NCBI RefSeq assembly: GCF_030161635.1
Contig: NZ_BSUO01000001.1
Coordinates: forward strand, 3,825,199-3,889,198
DNA from: Mobilicoccus caccae
GTDB lineage: Bacteria; Actinomycetota; Actinomycetes; Actinomycetales; Dermatophilaceae
DNA: 64,000 nucleotides
Direction of reading: 5' to 3'
The position numbers and the translations under genes were made by a program. The notes below the pieces were generated by a model. It searched no databases. It saw only the letters and a program-made list of their open reading frames with translations, and was not told where the DNA came from. Of this stretch, positions 1 to 13,024 are shown piece after piece (the stretch's first letter is position 1; the number at the start of each line of letters is the position of its first letter).

Positions 1-109
1 TTGAACTCGTAGTAGCTGCTCGGGGCCACCTGCAGCACGCTGCAGATGAGCTCGACCCCCAGACGCCGGCCCGCGACGACATCATCGCGGTTGACGTCGA
101 TGAACGCGG

Positions 110-119
<10 letters not shown>
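1..119 (-). CDS. IS3 transposase orfB (IS3-D), N-terminal fragment at window edge
   Basis: Read in the frame one base back from orfA, the minus strand gives QEVAAFIDVNRDDVVAGRR followed by LGVELICSVLQVAPSSYYEF. This is the usual start of the IS3 orfB product, the DDE integrase-like transposase subunit: an FID segment, a GVELIC segment and the APSSYY motif just before the HTH_21/rve region. The frame joins orfA near its stop at 110-112, as expected for programmed -1 frameshifting that makes the OrfAB fusion. Only about 39 residues are inside the window, so integrity of the catalytic core cannot be judged. Confidence 0.7.
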
Positions 120-2037
<1,918 letters not shown>

Positions 2038-2334
2038 CCACTTCTCCTCGTCCCTTCCACGCGGTCCGACGGTCGGACCGGTGATGAGCATCGGGACGAG
2101 CACGGCGACCTAATGGAAGCGCTCAATGGCGCGGCATCTCACAAGCCGATGATCTGGTCCCGGGCAACTGGCAGGGCCACCGTCTACGTTGAGAAACCTC
2201 GGCACGGCCGAGCCTTGGTGAAGCACAGGTGAGTGGACACCCGCCAGCAGCTCACCACCAGCATCGACCCTACGGGTCAGTGAAATCTCAGTGGCCCCTG
2301 CCAGGAGCCGCCACCCCGGGTGGCTCCACCATTA
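2038..2334 (-). ncRNA. candidate IS110 bridge-RNA region (noncoding left end)
   Basis: The 297 bases between the transposase start and the element's 5' end have no credible gene. In IS110 elements of the IS621 type this noncoding end encodes the bridge RNA. Seen here: GTGGCCCCTGCCAG (2291-2304) pairs with CTGGCAGGGCCAC (2168-2180), one base short of perfect. Near the tip there is a second inverted pair on the plus strand, GGAGCCGCCACCC with GGGTGGCTCC. The pairing is directly visible. That it is a bridge RNA is inference from the family. Confidence 0.5.
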
Positions 2335-2765
2335 GGTGATGTCGGCGACCCATCGCCGATCCGGGGCCGGGGCGGTGAAGTCCCGCTCCAGGCGGTCACC
2401 CGGGCTCGCCTGCGCCGGATCTGACCTGGTGGTCCTGGCGGTGCGGGAGTTGGGGACTCCGGCCAGGCCCAGGGCCCGCATCCGTCGCTCGACGGTGCAC
2501 CGCGCGACCGGCTCCTGGGGCCAGGCCCGGCTGTAGGCTTTCCACAGCTTTCTTACCCCATACACGCCAAGATTGTCCGCATGGAGAACCTGCAAACGTT
2601 CATCGATCTGGGCATCCATCACTGAACGCGCCGATGCTGGACGGGACTTACGCGCGTAGTATCCGCTCGGGGCGATCTGCACGCCGGACTCGGTGAGTTC
2701 GCGACAGATCGGCTCGACCCCATGTTCATCGCGGTGCGTATCGATGAAACCATCGATATCGGTCA
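2335..2765 (-). pseudogene. IS3-A orfB, N-terminal piece
   Basis: The minus strand reads TDIDGFIDTHRDEHGVEPIC RELTESGVQIAPSGYYARKS, then the HTH_21 segment (NLGVYGVRKLWKAYSRAW) and the start of the integrase core (DFTAPAPDRRWVADIT). It stops at a chance TAA created at the IS110 junction (2332-2334). The missing part is the piece at 511-776. The gene is interrupted, not frameshifted. Confidence 0.85.
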
Positions 2766-2882
2766 GCGGCGGTCGAGCTCCGCCTGCGCGAAATACGCAC
2801 TCGCTTGACGCAGAATCGTGTTCGCCCGGCGCAGTTCACGATTCTCTTTCTCCAACTCGGCGATCCGAGCTGCTTCCATGGG
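2763..2882 (-). pseudogene. IS3-A orfA, C-terminal piece
   Basis: The minus strand encodes [38 protein letters not shown], the leucine-zipper tail of an IS3 orfA. It follows directly from the middle piece at 4241-4374 once IS3-B and one GGG target copy are removed. The stop lies just before the orfB frame, as in intact relatives. Confidence 0.85.
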
Positions 2883-2949
2883 GCTTGACCCCGGTTCTTG
2901 GACACGCTGAATCCAGCACCTGCTGGGGAAGCGAGATGATCCAGGAATC

Positions 2950-3318
2950 ATGGCCCGGAAGAACTACTCCGAGGAGTTCCGTCGTCAGGCCGTCGACTTG
3001 TACGAGTCCACCCCGGGCGCCACGGTCCGCGGCATCGCCGAGGATCTCGGCATCGTGCGCGGCACGCTGCGGCACTGGCTCGAGGTCTACGGGACCGGCA
3101 AGAAGACCGCCGCTGACGGGACATTGACCTCCAGCCCACTGCAGTCCAAGCCGTCGCCGACAAGCCCTACGGGTCCCGCCGGTGAGACGCCTGAGCAGAA
3201 GATCGCCCGGCTCGAGGCCCGGGTCAACGAGCTCGAGGTCGAGACGACGAAGCTCACCACCGAGCGGGAGATCCTCCAGCGGGCGGCCAAGTATTTCGCT
3301 GGGGAGACGGGCTGGTGA
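2950..3318 (+). CDS. IS3 transposase orfA (IS3-B)
   Basis: This is a 122-residue DNA-binding subunit. The N-terminal helix-turn-helix ([20 protein letters not shown] to [18 protein letters not shown]) resembles actinobacterial orfA proteins. A Pro/Ser/Thr linker follows, then a coiled coil ([20 protein letters not shown]). Its end overlaps the orfB start by four bases. That suggests translational coupling rather than a required frameshift, although an OrfAB fusion is also possible in the family. Confidence 0.88.
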   Translation: MARKNYSEEFRRQAVDLYESTPGATVRGIAEDLGIVRGTLRHWLEVYGTGKKTAADGTLTSSPLQSKPSPTSPTGPAGETPEQKIARLEARVNELEVETTKLTTEREILQRAAKYFAGETGW

Positions 3319-4211
3319 GTCGCTTCCAGTTCGTCGCCGACAACTCCGCCACCTTCGAGGTGAAGCGACTGTGTGAGCTCGTCGAGATCGAGCGCTCGTC
3401 CTACTACGCATGGCTCAAGGCTGCCCCGGCCCGAGAAGCCAGGGCAGCTGACGACGCGGCGCTGGCAGAGCGGATCAGGGCTGTCCATGCCGAGGACAAC
3501 ACCCAGGGTGCGCCACGGATCACCGCCGAGCTCAACGACAGCGCGCCTGCCGGTGAGCGGGTAAACCACAAGCGCGTCGCCAGGGTGATGCGGCTGCAAG
3601 GAATCCGGGGCTATGTGAAGAAGCGGCGGGTGCGGACCACGATCCCCGAACCGTCTGGCCAGAAGTACCCCGACCTGCTCAAGCGCGACTTCACCGCCCC
3701 GGCGCCAGGGCTGCGCTACGTCGGCGACATCACCTATCTGCCGATCGCCGACGGCACGAACCTCTACCTGGCGACCGTGATCGACTGCTACAGCCGTCGG
3801 CTTGTCGGGTGGGCCATCGCTGACCACATGCGTACCGAGCTCGTCGAGGACGCGTTGAAGGCCGCCGCCGCAACCCGGGGCACCCTCAAGGGCAGCGTAT
3901 TTCACAGCGACCACGGGTCGGTCTACTGCTCGAAGGACTACGCCAAGCTCTGTCGCAAGCTCGGCGTCACCCAGTCCATGGGCGCCGTCGGGTCCAGCGC
4001 GGACAACGCGTTGGCCGAGTCGTTCAACGCCACCATGAAGCGCGAGGTTCTCCAAGACGCCGCCTGCTGGAGCAACGAACTGGTCTGCCGCCGGCAGGTC
4101 TTCAGGTGGCTCGTCCGCTACAACACCAAGCGACGCCATTCGTGGTGCCGCTACGTCCCGCCGGTCCTCTACGAGACCGGCAACACCGCTACGCTGCCGA
4201 CGGCTGCGTAA
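3315..4211 (+). CDS. IS3 transposase orfB (IS3-B), intact DDE integrase
   Basis: This 298-residue product starts with GTG overlapping the orfA stop. The HTH_21 segment (NTQGAPRITAELNDSAPAGE) precedes the rve core. All three catalytic residues are visible: D in YVGDITYLP, D in FHSDHGSVY, and E in NALAESFNAT, with the usual D-D-35-E spacing. The C-terminal segment RYNTKRRHSWCRYVPPVLYE matches the family. No damage is seen, so the element is potentially mobile. Confidence 0.92.
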   Translation: MSRFQFVADNSATFEVKRLCELVEIERSSYYAWLKAAPAREARAADDAALAERIRAVHAEDNTQGAPRITAELNDSAPAGERVNHKRVARVMRLQGIRGYVKKRRVRTTIPEPSGQKYPDLLKRDFTAPAPGLRYVGDITYLPIADGTNLYLATVIDCYSRRLVGWAIADHMRTELVEDALKAAAATRGTLKGSVFHSDHGSVYCSKDYAKLCRKLGVTQSMGAVGSSADNALAESFNATMKREVLQDAACWSNELVCRRQVFRWLVRYNTKRRHSWCRYVPPVLYETGNTATLPTAA

Positions 4212-4240
4212 TCACACCCCGTGTCCAAGATCCGGGGGTA

Positions 4241-4374
4241 GGGCCCCATACTGGGCACGCCCGGGACCTCCCCGGCATCGACGCGTTCGCGCTTGACCCA
4301 ATTCCGCAACGAGTCGCCATTGATCCCCAGCTGCTCACCGACCAACCGGCACGCTCGCGAGACCGGCAGGCCCG
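4241..4374 (-). pseudogene. IS3-A orfA, middle piece
   Basis: The minus strand reads GLPVSRACRLVGEQLGINGD SLRNWVKRERVDAGEVPGVP SMGP, the helix-turn-helix centre of an IS3 orfA. Its ends match the two other orfA pieces across IS3-C (CCG duplication) and IS3-B (GGG duplication). Alone it encodes nothing. Confidence 0.85.
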
Positions 4375-4406
4375 TGTGGTTCCCCCAGATCGTGGAGGGC
4401 TTGCGG

Positions 4407-5348
4407 TTACGCGGCGTCCGGGACAGACGCTGCGGTGGACTGCTCGTAGGCGACCGGTGACATCATGCCAGCCGCGCTGTGGCGGCGCTGGTGGTTGTAG
4501 AAGCCGTAGGCCCAGTCGATGACGACGGCTCTGGCCTGGGCGCGAGTGTCGAACTCGTGCCGGGACAGGACTTCCCACTCCAGGGAGGAGAAGAAGGCCT
4601 CCGCGGCGGCATTGTCGAAGCAGGACCCGACCTGGCCCATCGACTGGCGTAGCCCGAGCTCGGTGCACAACCGGGTGAACGAGGTCGCCGTGTAGGTCGA
4701 GCCCCTGTCGGTGTGGAAGATGACGCGCTCGGCCTCATCCTCGCGCCAGATGGCCTCCTTGCCGCCGCGGGCGGTCACCGCCATCCGGATTGCGGCGCAC
4801 GCCAGCTCGGCGTCGGGGTGCTTGCTGGTGGCCGCGCCGAGCAGGCGACGGGAGTACAGGTCGATCACGGTGGCCAGGTACAGCTTGCCCTGGGCCGTGG
4901 GGATCTCGGTGATGTCGCCGACCCACTTGCGGTTCGGCGCCGGCGCGGTGAAGTCGCGGCGCACCAGGTCGGGGAACTTCGCTGCGGTCTTGTCCTGCCT
5001 GGTCAGGCCGCTGCGCCGCTTGATGACGCGGGCCACCAGGCCCTGGCGGCGCATCGAGTCAGCGACGGTCTTCCCACTGACCTGCCATCCCGCCTCGCGC
5101 AGGTCCTCGTGCAGGCGGGGCGATCCGTGCAGCCCTTTGGCCTTCGTGAACGCGACGGCCACGGCCCGGTCGACGCTGTCGCGGCGCCGATCGGCGTCGG
5201 TGAACAACCCACTGGCCGCGCCGGGCCCGTTCGCCCGGGCGATCCACTTGTAGAACCACGCCAGCGACACCCCGAGCAGGGCACAGACCAGCGTGTGTGG
5301 CACCTGATAGTTGGTCCTCTGGTCGGCGATGAAGCGTGCCACGCTCAC
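4407..5348 (-). CDS. IS3 transposase orfB (IS3-C), intact DDE integrase
   Basis: This product has 313 residues from a GTG (VSVARFIADQ) that overlaps the orfA stop and follows GGAGG. It has the HTH_21 segment GLHGSPRLHEDLREAGWQVS and an rve core with D in VGDITEIP, D in FHTDRGSTY and E in AAAEAFFSS. The C-terminus contains YNHQRRHSAAG as in related IS3 proteins. A longer open frame to 5369 exists but lies within orfA. The gene looks functional. Confidence 0.92.
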   Translation of the reverse strand: MSVARFIADQRTNYQVPHTLVCALLGVSLAWFYKWIARANGPGAASGLFTDADRRRDSVDRAVAVAFTKAKGLHGSPRLHEDLREAGWQVSGKTVADSMRRQGLVARVIKRRSGLTRQDKTAAKFPDLVRRDFTAPAPNRKWVGDITEIPTAQGKLYLATVIDLYSRRLLGAATSKHPDAELACAAIRMAVTARGGKEAIWREDEAERVIFHTDRGSTYTATSFTRLCTELGLRQSMGQVGSCFDNAAAEAFFSSLEWEVLSRHEFDTRAQARAVVIDWAYGFYNHQRRHSAAGMMSPVAYEQSTAASVPDAA

Positions 5349-5647
5349 TTCGTCGCCTCCTTCACCCACAGGACCACGGATCGCTTGAGGACATCACGCT
5401 CCATCCGCAGCTCAGCGACCTCGGCGCGGAGCCGCTTGAGCTCCTCGACGTCGTCTCTGGTCAGCTCGCCGTGTCCCTCGCGCGCGGCCCGGGCGCGTTG
5501 AACCCAGTTGCCCAACGTGCCTTCGTTCACGCCGAGATCGCGGGCGACCTGCGCGATCGGCTTGTTCGTCTCTTCGACGATCCGGACCGCTCCCTCACGG
5601 AACTCCCGGTCGTACTTCTTGCGCTTCTCTGGCATCTCGATCCTCAT
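5345..5647 (-). CDS. IS3 transposase orfA (IS3-C)
   Basis: This product of about 100 residues starts at MRIEMPEKRKKYDREF. A second ATG at 5635 (MPEKRKK) is also possible. It has a helix-turn-helix (AVRIVEETNKPIAQVARDLG) and a coiled-coil tail (EELKRLRAEVAELRMERDVL). The open frame extends upstream to 5761 only because IS3-C happened to land in frame with the N-terminus of the IS3-A orfA. That MPAPRKYPEELRERAIRLV leader belongs to the older element. Confidence 0.88.
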   Translation of the reverse strand: MRIEMPEKRKKYDREFREGAVRIVEETNKPIAQVARDLGVNEGTLGNWVQRARAAREGHGELTRDDVEELKRLRAEVAELRMERDVLKRSVVLWVKEATK

Positions 5648-5679
5648 TGTGGATGCCTCCACGCTCCGGGGGAACCTCA

Positions 5680-5761
5680 CCGGCTCGTCCGCGATGCGAT
5701 CCCGGACCAGCCGGATCGCCCGCTCACGCAGCTCTTCGGGGTACTTCCTTGGTGCAGGCAT
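5680..5761 (-). pseudogene. IS3-A orfA, N-terminal piece
   Basis: MPAPRKYPEELRERAIRLVR DRIADEP is the standard start of an actinobacterial IS3 orfA. The ATG at 5761 has GGAGG just upstream. The sequence breaks at the IS3-C insertion and resumes at 4374. Confidence 0.88.
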
Positions 5762-5796
5762 GACTCCATCCTCCTGGGGAGATCAAGCCCTCCACA

Positions 5797-6640
5797 CTTC
5801 CCGGGGCGATCCACCCCTACTACCAGGGCACCGTCACCTTCCGCGGCGTCACCTACGACGGCACCCACCAGCCCCTCGTCGACGCGGAGACGTGGCTGCG
5901 CGTCCAGACCAACCTGGACGCCAACAACGCCCGTGGCGAACGGCCACAGAAGTACGACCACTACCTCAAAGGCACCCTGTACTGCGCCTGCGGAGCCAAG
6001 CTCATGATCGAACGCCCCCGCGACAAGGCCGGGGACCGCTACGAGTACTTCACCTGCTCCGGACGACGCCGCAAGACCACCCAATGCACTCGCTCCGCGA
6101 TCCTTGCCGAACGCGCCGAAGCCGAGATCGAACGCACCTACCAGCGCAACTCCCTGACCCAGACCCAGGCCGAGCACGTCCGGAAGGTCCTCAACGACGT
6201 ATTCGACCAGCTCGAAGGATCCAGCGAGGACGAACGCAAGCTCCTGACCGCCCAGCGCAGCAAGCTCGAAGCCGAACGCCTCAAACTCGTCCAAGCTCAC
6301 TACGCCGACGCGATCCCCCTCGACCTCCTCAAAAGCGAACAAGACCGCATCCGCGCCAGCCTCGACCAAATCACCACCCGGCTCGACAACCTCACCGACA
6401 CCTACGCCGAGGCCCGAACAGGCTTGGACCAGCTCGCCGAACTCCTGGTCGACCTCGACGAGCTCTACAACAAGTGCGAACCAGCCGAACGACGCATCCT
6501 CAACCGCGCCCTGTTCACCCGCATCACCATCGACGACGAAGAGAACGCCACCTACACCCCCGAGCAGACCACCGCCAGCGTCCTCGCACACACCAGCATC
6601 GATGCCCCGGCCCACGTCACCGCAGAATCAAAACTGCCCC
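5797..6640 (+). pseudogene. large serine recombinase, C-terminal half only
   Basis: The frame opens at the IS3-A end and reads IHPYYQGTVTFRGVTYDGTH, the end of a Recombinase domain. Next comes a zinc ribbon (CAC in TLYCACGAKL, then C in FTCSGRRRKTTQC), and then a long coiled-coil region (AERAEAEIERTYQRN through LDELYNKCEPAERRILNRAL). These are the C-terminal domains of phage-type large serine integrases. The catalytic N-terminal resolvase domain is absent. It was either deleted or lies left of the window, beyond the IS nest. The frame has no own stop: it runs through the tRNA-Ala terminator and into the tRNA, so the original 3' end is also altered. Confidence 0.85.
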
Positions 6641-6656
6641 GCCATCAGGCGGGGCA
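6635..6656 (-). terminator. intrinsic terminator after tRNA-Ala
   Basis: TGCCCCGCC, loop ATCA, GGCGGGGCA forms a 9-bp GC stem. On the minus strand it is followed by GTTTT, so it terminates tRNA-Ala transcription. The plus strand also has T-rich sequence after it, so it may work both ways and stop reading from the recombinase remnant. Confidence 0.8.
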
Positions 6657-6679
6657 AGTTTCGATTTTCTCATCTTACG

Positions 6680-6752
6680 TGGAGCCTAGGGGACTCGAAC
6701 CCCTAACCCCCTGCTTGCAAAGCAGGTGCGCTACCAATTGCGCCAAGGCCCC
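6680..6752 (-). tRNA. tRNA-Ala (anticodon UGC)
   Basis: The minus strand gives a 73-base cloverleaf. The acceptor GGGGCCT pairs with AGGCTCC, the D arm is GCGCAATTGGTAGCGC, the anticodon stem-loop is CCTGCTTTGCAAGCAGG with anticodon TGC, and the T arm is AGGGGTTCGAGTCCCCT. The discriminator is A and no CCA is encoded. It pairs with the nearby tRNA-Ile downstream of gyrA, an arrangement common in actinobacteria. tRNA genes are frequent integration sites, and a recombinase remnant adjoins its 3' side. Confidence 0.97.
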
Positions 6753-6781
6753 GTGGACGACGGGAGTCGTCCGTGTCGGTG

Positions 6782-6955
6782 TCAGTGCGACCCGACGAGA
6801 TCCTGCTGGGGTGTCGTCTGCGGTGTGGCGCTCTCGCGCGGCGACGGGTCGGTGATCTCCACCCACAGTGCCCGTTCGGCCTGCCGCGCCTGCCAGCGCT
6901 GACCCACGACGGCCGCGCCGGCGGTCGCGACGAGCAGTGCCACGATCCGCTTCAT
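6782..6955 (-). CDS. DLW-39 family small protein
   Basis: This is a 57-residue protein. An N-terminal hydrophobic segment (VALLVATAGAAVVG) serves as a membrane anchor or uncleaved signal. It is followed by the family signature region RQAERALWVEITDP and a Pro/Thr-rich tail. The DLW-39 family is a short actinobacterial family of unknown function found next to tRNA-Ile and gyrA, which is exactly the position here. The start at 6955 (MKRIVALL) is chosen because the longer frame adds an Arg/Gly-rich leader without conservation. Confidence 0.85.
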   Translation of the reverse strand: MKRIVALLVATAGAAVVGQRWQARQAERALWVEITDPSPRESATPQTTPQQDLVGSH

Positions 6956-7079
6956 GCCTGCACACCCCACCCTTCGACGAACCAGGCCGACGATCCGGCG
7001 GCCTGCACCGATGATACCGGCCGAAGCGCCCTCGCCGGTACCGGCGCCCGCCCGCCGCGCCGGAGACGGCAAGCGAAAA

Positions 7080-7104
7080 GGCCGACCCACCAAGGGAGTC
7101 GGCC
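7080..7104 (-). terminator. intrinsic terminator after tRNA-Ile
   Basis: GGCCGAC (7080-7086) pairs with GTCGGCC (7098-7104) around an 11-base loop. On the minus strand the hairpin is followed by TTTTCGC. It lies 11 bases beyond the 3' end of tRNA-Ile. Confidence 0.85.
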
Positions 7105-7114
7105 TCATCAGCGG

Positions 7115-7188
7115 TGGGCCTAACAGGACTTGAACCTGTGGCCTCTTCCTTATCAGGGAAGCGCTCTAACCGTCTGAGCTATAGGCCC
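7115..7188 (-). tRNA. tRNA-Ile (anticodon GAU)
   Basis: This is a 74-base cloverleaf on the minus strand. The acceptor GGGCCTA pairs with TAGGCCC, the D arm is GCTCAGACGGTTAGAGC, the anticodon stem is CTTCC/GGAAG with loop CTGATAA (anticodon GAT), and the T arm is CAGGTTCAAGTCCTG. The discriminator is A. It lies downstream of the DUF3566 gene in the conserved gyrA neighbourhood. Confidence 0.97.
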
Positions 7189-7298
7189 GCTGTCGCCCGC
7201 CACACCCGGGAGCGTGGCGGCTACCCACGTTAGCGCACGCATCGGCCAACGACCAAAACGGCTCCGGGCGGGCGCCGATCGCGCCCCACCAGGCCATC

Positions 7299-7853
7299 TC
7301 AGACGTCGGTGAACGTCGCCGAGACGCCGCCGACGAGCGCTGCACAGATGTTGTAGATCACGGCCGACAGGGTGGCGATCGCCGTCACGAGGATGACGTC
7401 GGCCACGCCCAGGATGATCGCCAGCGACAGCACCCGGCCGAAGCTGAGGATCTCCAGCACGTTGATCTCGCCCGTGTTCGTCGTCGACTGGGCGAGCTCG
7501 TTGAGCGTGTTGTTCAGGGTCGAGAAGACGCCCATGCCCTGCAACATCATCCACAGCGCCGCGACGACCACCACACCGGCGATCGTCACCGCCACCGACA
7601 GCAGGAACGAGATCTTCATGACCGAGAACGGGTCGACCCGCGACAGCGTCAGCCGCACCTTGCGCGGCTCGTCGCCGCGGGAGGACGGAGACGGCCGGGA
7701 TGAGGACTTCGGAGAGGTGGCCGTGGCCGTCCGACCCGGCGAGGACGGGGTGGTGTACCCGCTGTCGGAGGCGCCCGGCGTACCCGGGGCCGGACGCGCC
7801 GTCCGCTGGCCACCCGTCGTCGATCCCGCGGGTCGGGGTGCTGGGCTGCTCAC
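7299..7853 (-). CDS. DUF3566 domain transmembrane protein
   Basis: This protein has 184 residues. An N-terminal 65-residue Pro/Ser/Thr-rich cytoplasmic region precedes the DUF3566 domain, which begins RKVRLTLSRVDPFSVMKISF. Two membrane helices follow (FLLSVAVTIAGVVVVAALWM and LSLAIILGVADVILVTAIAT) with a loop containing NTLNELAQS. It is a conserved actinobacterial membrane protein of unknown role, always near gyrA. Its start overlaps the gyrA stop by four bases (ATGA), indicating one transcript and coupled translation. Confidence 0.9.
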   Translation of the reverse strand: MSSPAPRPAGSTTGGQRTARPAPGTPGASDSGYTTPSSPGRTATATSPKSSSRPSPSSRGDEPRKVRLTLSRVDPFSVMKISFLLSVAVTIAGVVVVAALWMMLQGMGVFSTLNNTLNELAQSTTNTGEINVLEILSFGRVLSLAIILGVADVILVTAIATLSAVIYNICAALVGGVSATFTDV

Positions 7854-10475
7854 TCGAGACCTCCGGGCTCCTCGTCGGTGTCCACCGGGCCAGGCTCGCC
7901 GGCCGCGTTCTCCGACGGTACTGCATCGACCGGAGACTCCACGTCAGCAGCGTCCGCGACGCTGACCTCGGTGCCTTCCGCGTCGGCCGCCTCGACGGCC
8001 TCCGCGACCTCCTCGGCCGCACGCTCAGGATTGCGGGCCACCTTGACGATCGAATCCTTGGCATCGGGCTTGGCGAACTGCACACCCATCGTGTTGCGTC
8101 CGGTGCGCCGCACCTCGTCCACCCGGGAGCGGACGACCTTGCCCTTCTCCATGACGACCATGACCTCGTCGCTCTCGTCGACGACCAGCGAGCCCACGAG
8201 GTCGCCGCCACGCTCACTGATCGCCGCGACACGCACACCCAGGCCCGCGCGTCCCTTGACCGGGTAGTCCGACGCGGGGGTGCGCTTGGCCAGGCCGTTC
8301 TCGAACACGACGAAGACGTCGGGGTTCTGGCCCTCGCGGATGAGGCTCATGGCCAGCAGGTCGTCGTCGGCACGGAACTTCATGCCCGTGACACCGCTGG
8401 TGGCGCGCCCCATCGGTCGCAGGATGTCGTCGCTGGCGTGGAAACGCACCGACTGCCCCTTGCGGGAGACCAGGAGGAGGTCGTCTGCCGCGGAACACAC
8501 GCGCGCACCGACCAACTCGTCGCCGTCACGCAGGTTGACCGCGATGAGGCCGCCGCTGCGGGGGAGTCGAAGTCGGACAGACGGGTCTTCTTGACCAATC
8601 CGCGCCGGGTGGCGAGCACGAGGTAGGGCTCGACCTCGTAGTTCTCCAGGGCCAGGACGCCCGCAATGTGCTCGTCGGGCTGGAAGGCCATGAGGTTGGC
8701 GACGTGCTGGCCACGGCTGTCGCGCCCACTCTCGGGCAGCTCGTACGCCTTGGCCCGGTACACGCGCCCGAGGTTGGTGAAGAACAACAACCAGTGGTGG
8801 GTGGTCGTGACGAAGAACTGCTCGACGATGTCGTCGCCGCGCAACTGCGCGCCGCGCACACCCTTGCCGCCGCGACGCTGACTGCGGTACTCCTCGACGC
8901 GGGTGCGCTTGGCGTACCCACCGCGGGTGATGGTGATGACGACCGGCTCCCGCGGGATGAGGTCCTCCATCGAGACCTCACCGTCGTAGGGCACGACCTC
9001 GGTGCGCCGATCGTCGCCGTAGCGCGCGACGACGTCGTCCAGCTCCTCCTTGACGATCGCGCGCTGACGCTCCGGCTTGGCGAGGATGTCCTGGAAGTCG
9101 ATGATCTGCGCCTCGAGGGCGTCGTGATCGTCGATGATCCTCTGCCGCTCCAGCGCCGCCAGGCGCCGCAACTGCAGGTCGAGGATGGCCCTGGCCTGCA
9201 ACTCGTCGACGTCGAGGAGCTCCATCAGGCCGACGCGCGCCTCGTCCGCCGAGGGGAGCGCCGGATGAGCGCGATGACCTCGTCCAGCATGTCGAGCGCC
9301 TTGAGGTATCCGCGCAGCAGGTGGATCTGCTTCTCGGCCTCGGCGAGGCGGTACTCCGTGCGTCGCCGGATGACCTCGATCTGGTGGTCGACCCAGTGCC
9401 GCACGAACGCACTGATCGGCAGGGTGCGGGGCACGTCGTCGACGAGGGCGATCATGTTCGCCCCGAAACTCGTCTGCAGCGCCGTGTGCTTGTAGAGGTT
9501 GTTGAGCACGACCTTGGCCACGGCGTCACGCTTGAGCACGATGACCAGACGCTGCCCGGTACGCCCGGAGGTCTCGTCGTTGATGTCGGCGATGCCGGCG
9601 AGCCGGCCCTCCTTGGCGAGCTCGGCGATCTTGCGGGCGAGGGTGTCCGGGTTGACCTGGTAGGGCAGCTCGGTGACCACGAGGCAGGTGCGCCCGTTGA
9701 TCTCCTCCACGCTGACCCGCGCCCGCATCGCGATCGAGCCGCGCCCGGTGCGGTAGGCGTCCTCGATGCCGCTGCGGCCCATGATGAGCCCCGCGGTCGG
9801 GAAGTCCGGCCCCTTGATGATCTGCAGGCACGCCTCGAGGCGCTCCTCGCGGGTGGCGTCGGGGTGGTCGAGCATCCACTGCGCGGCCTCGGCGACCTCG
9901 CGCAGGTTGTGCGGCGGGATCTGCGTCGCCATCCCGACGGCGATCCCGGCGCTGCCGTTGACCAGCAGGTTGGGGATCCGCGAGGGAAGGACGACCGGCT
10001 CCTTGTTCTTGCCGTCGTAGTTGTCCTTCCAGTCGACGGTCTCCTCGCGGATGTCGCGCACCATCTCCATGGCCAGCGGCATCATCTTGCACTCGGTGTA
10101 CCGACTCGCCGCGGCGCCGTCGTCGCCGGCGTTGCCGAAGTTGCCCTGACCGTCGATGAGCGGGTACCGCATCGCCCACGGCTGGACCAGACGCACCAGC
10201 GCGTCGTAGATCGCCGAGTCGCCGTGCGGGTGGTACTGGGCCATGACGTCGCCGACCACGCGCGCGCACTTGTTGTACCCACGGTCGGGCCGGAACCCGC
10301 CGTCGTACATCGCGTACACGATGCGCCGGTGCACCGGCTTCAACCCGTCACGCACGTCCGGCAACGCACGGCTCACGATGACGCTCATCGCGTACTCGAT
10401 GTAGCTGCGCTGCATCTCGGCGTTGAGGTCGACCGGTTCGATCCTGTCGGTCTCGGTCGGCGTCATATCGGTCAC
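7850..10475 (-). CDS. gyrA: DNA gyrase subunit A (two apparent single-base deletions)
   Basis: This is the breakage-reunion subunit of gyrase, about 875 residues. The N-terminus shows [12 protein letters not shown], the winged-helix segment [20 protein letters not shown] and the active Tyr in [10 protein letters not shown]. The Ser and Asp of the quinolone pocket (GDS, IYD) are the wild-type residues. A C-terminal beta-pinwheel and an acidic tail follow. The frame breaks twice, at G-runs 9253-9256 and 8560-8564. One extra base at each restores [18 protein letters not shown] and [15 protein letters not shown], and brings the total length to a multiple of three. Because gyrA is essential, sequence error is more likely than mutation. 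It lies 59 bases downstream of gyrB. Confidence 0.95.
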
Positions 10476-10534
10476 GAGGTCAGTCCTTCGTCGTCGTCAA
10501 CAGTCGCCGCGGCGGGCGGGGTGATTCGCAAGGG

Positions 10535-13024
<2,490 letters not shown>

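Larger units (their letters stand above)
2883..4240 (+). mobile_element. complete IS3-family element IS3-B
   Basis: Imperfect inverted ends are visible. The left end, near 2886, reads TGACCCCGGTTCTTGGACAC. The reverse complement of the right end, at 4240, reads TACCCCCGGATCTTGGACAC (17 of 20 identical). GGG at 2880-2882 and at 4241-4243 fits a 3-bp target duplication, and removing the element with one copy restores the host orfA frame. The element faces opposite to its host. It has intact orfA and orfB. The left boundary is uncertain by about three bases. Confidence 0.85.
4375..5679 (-). mobile_element. complete IS3-family element IS3-C
   Basis: Inverted ends: the plus strand at 4375 reads TGTGGTTCCCCCAGATCGTG, and the reverse complement of the end at 5679 reads TGAGGTTCCCCCGGAGCGTG. 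They share 17 of these 20 positions and the match continues a few bases further. CCG at 4372-4374 and 5680-5682 is a 3-bp target duplication. The element is 1305 bases long, with intact overlapping orfA and orfB in the same orientation as its host IS3-A. Confidence 0.92.

Noticed and set aside
2332-2682. Stand-alone IS3 transposase gene
   Set aside because: It ends at a stop formed by the IS110 junction, and its continuation is at 511-776, so it is a piece of the interrupted IS3-A orfB.
7850-10475. gyrA as three separate genes or a pseudogene
   Set aside because: Each break is repaired by one base in a G-run, the joined protein is full length, and gyrA is essential. Programmed frameshifting is unlikely because no slippery site or stimulatory structure is evident and the same pattern affects unrelated genes.
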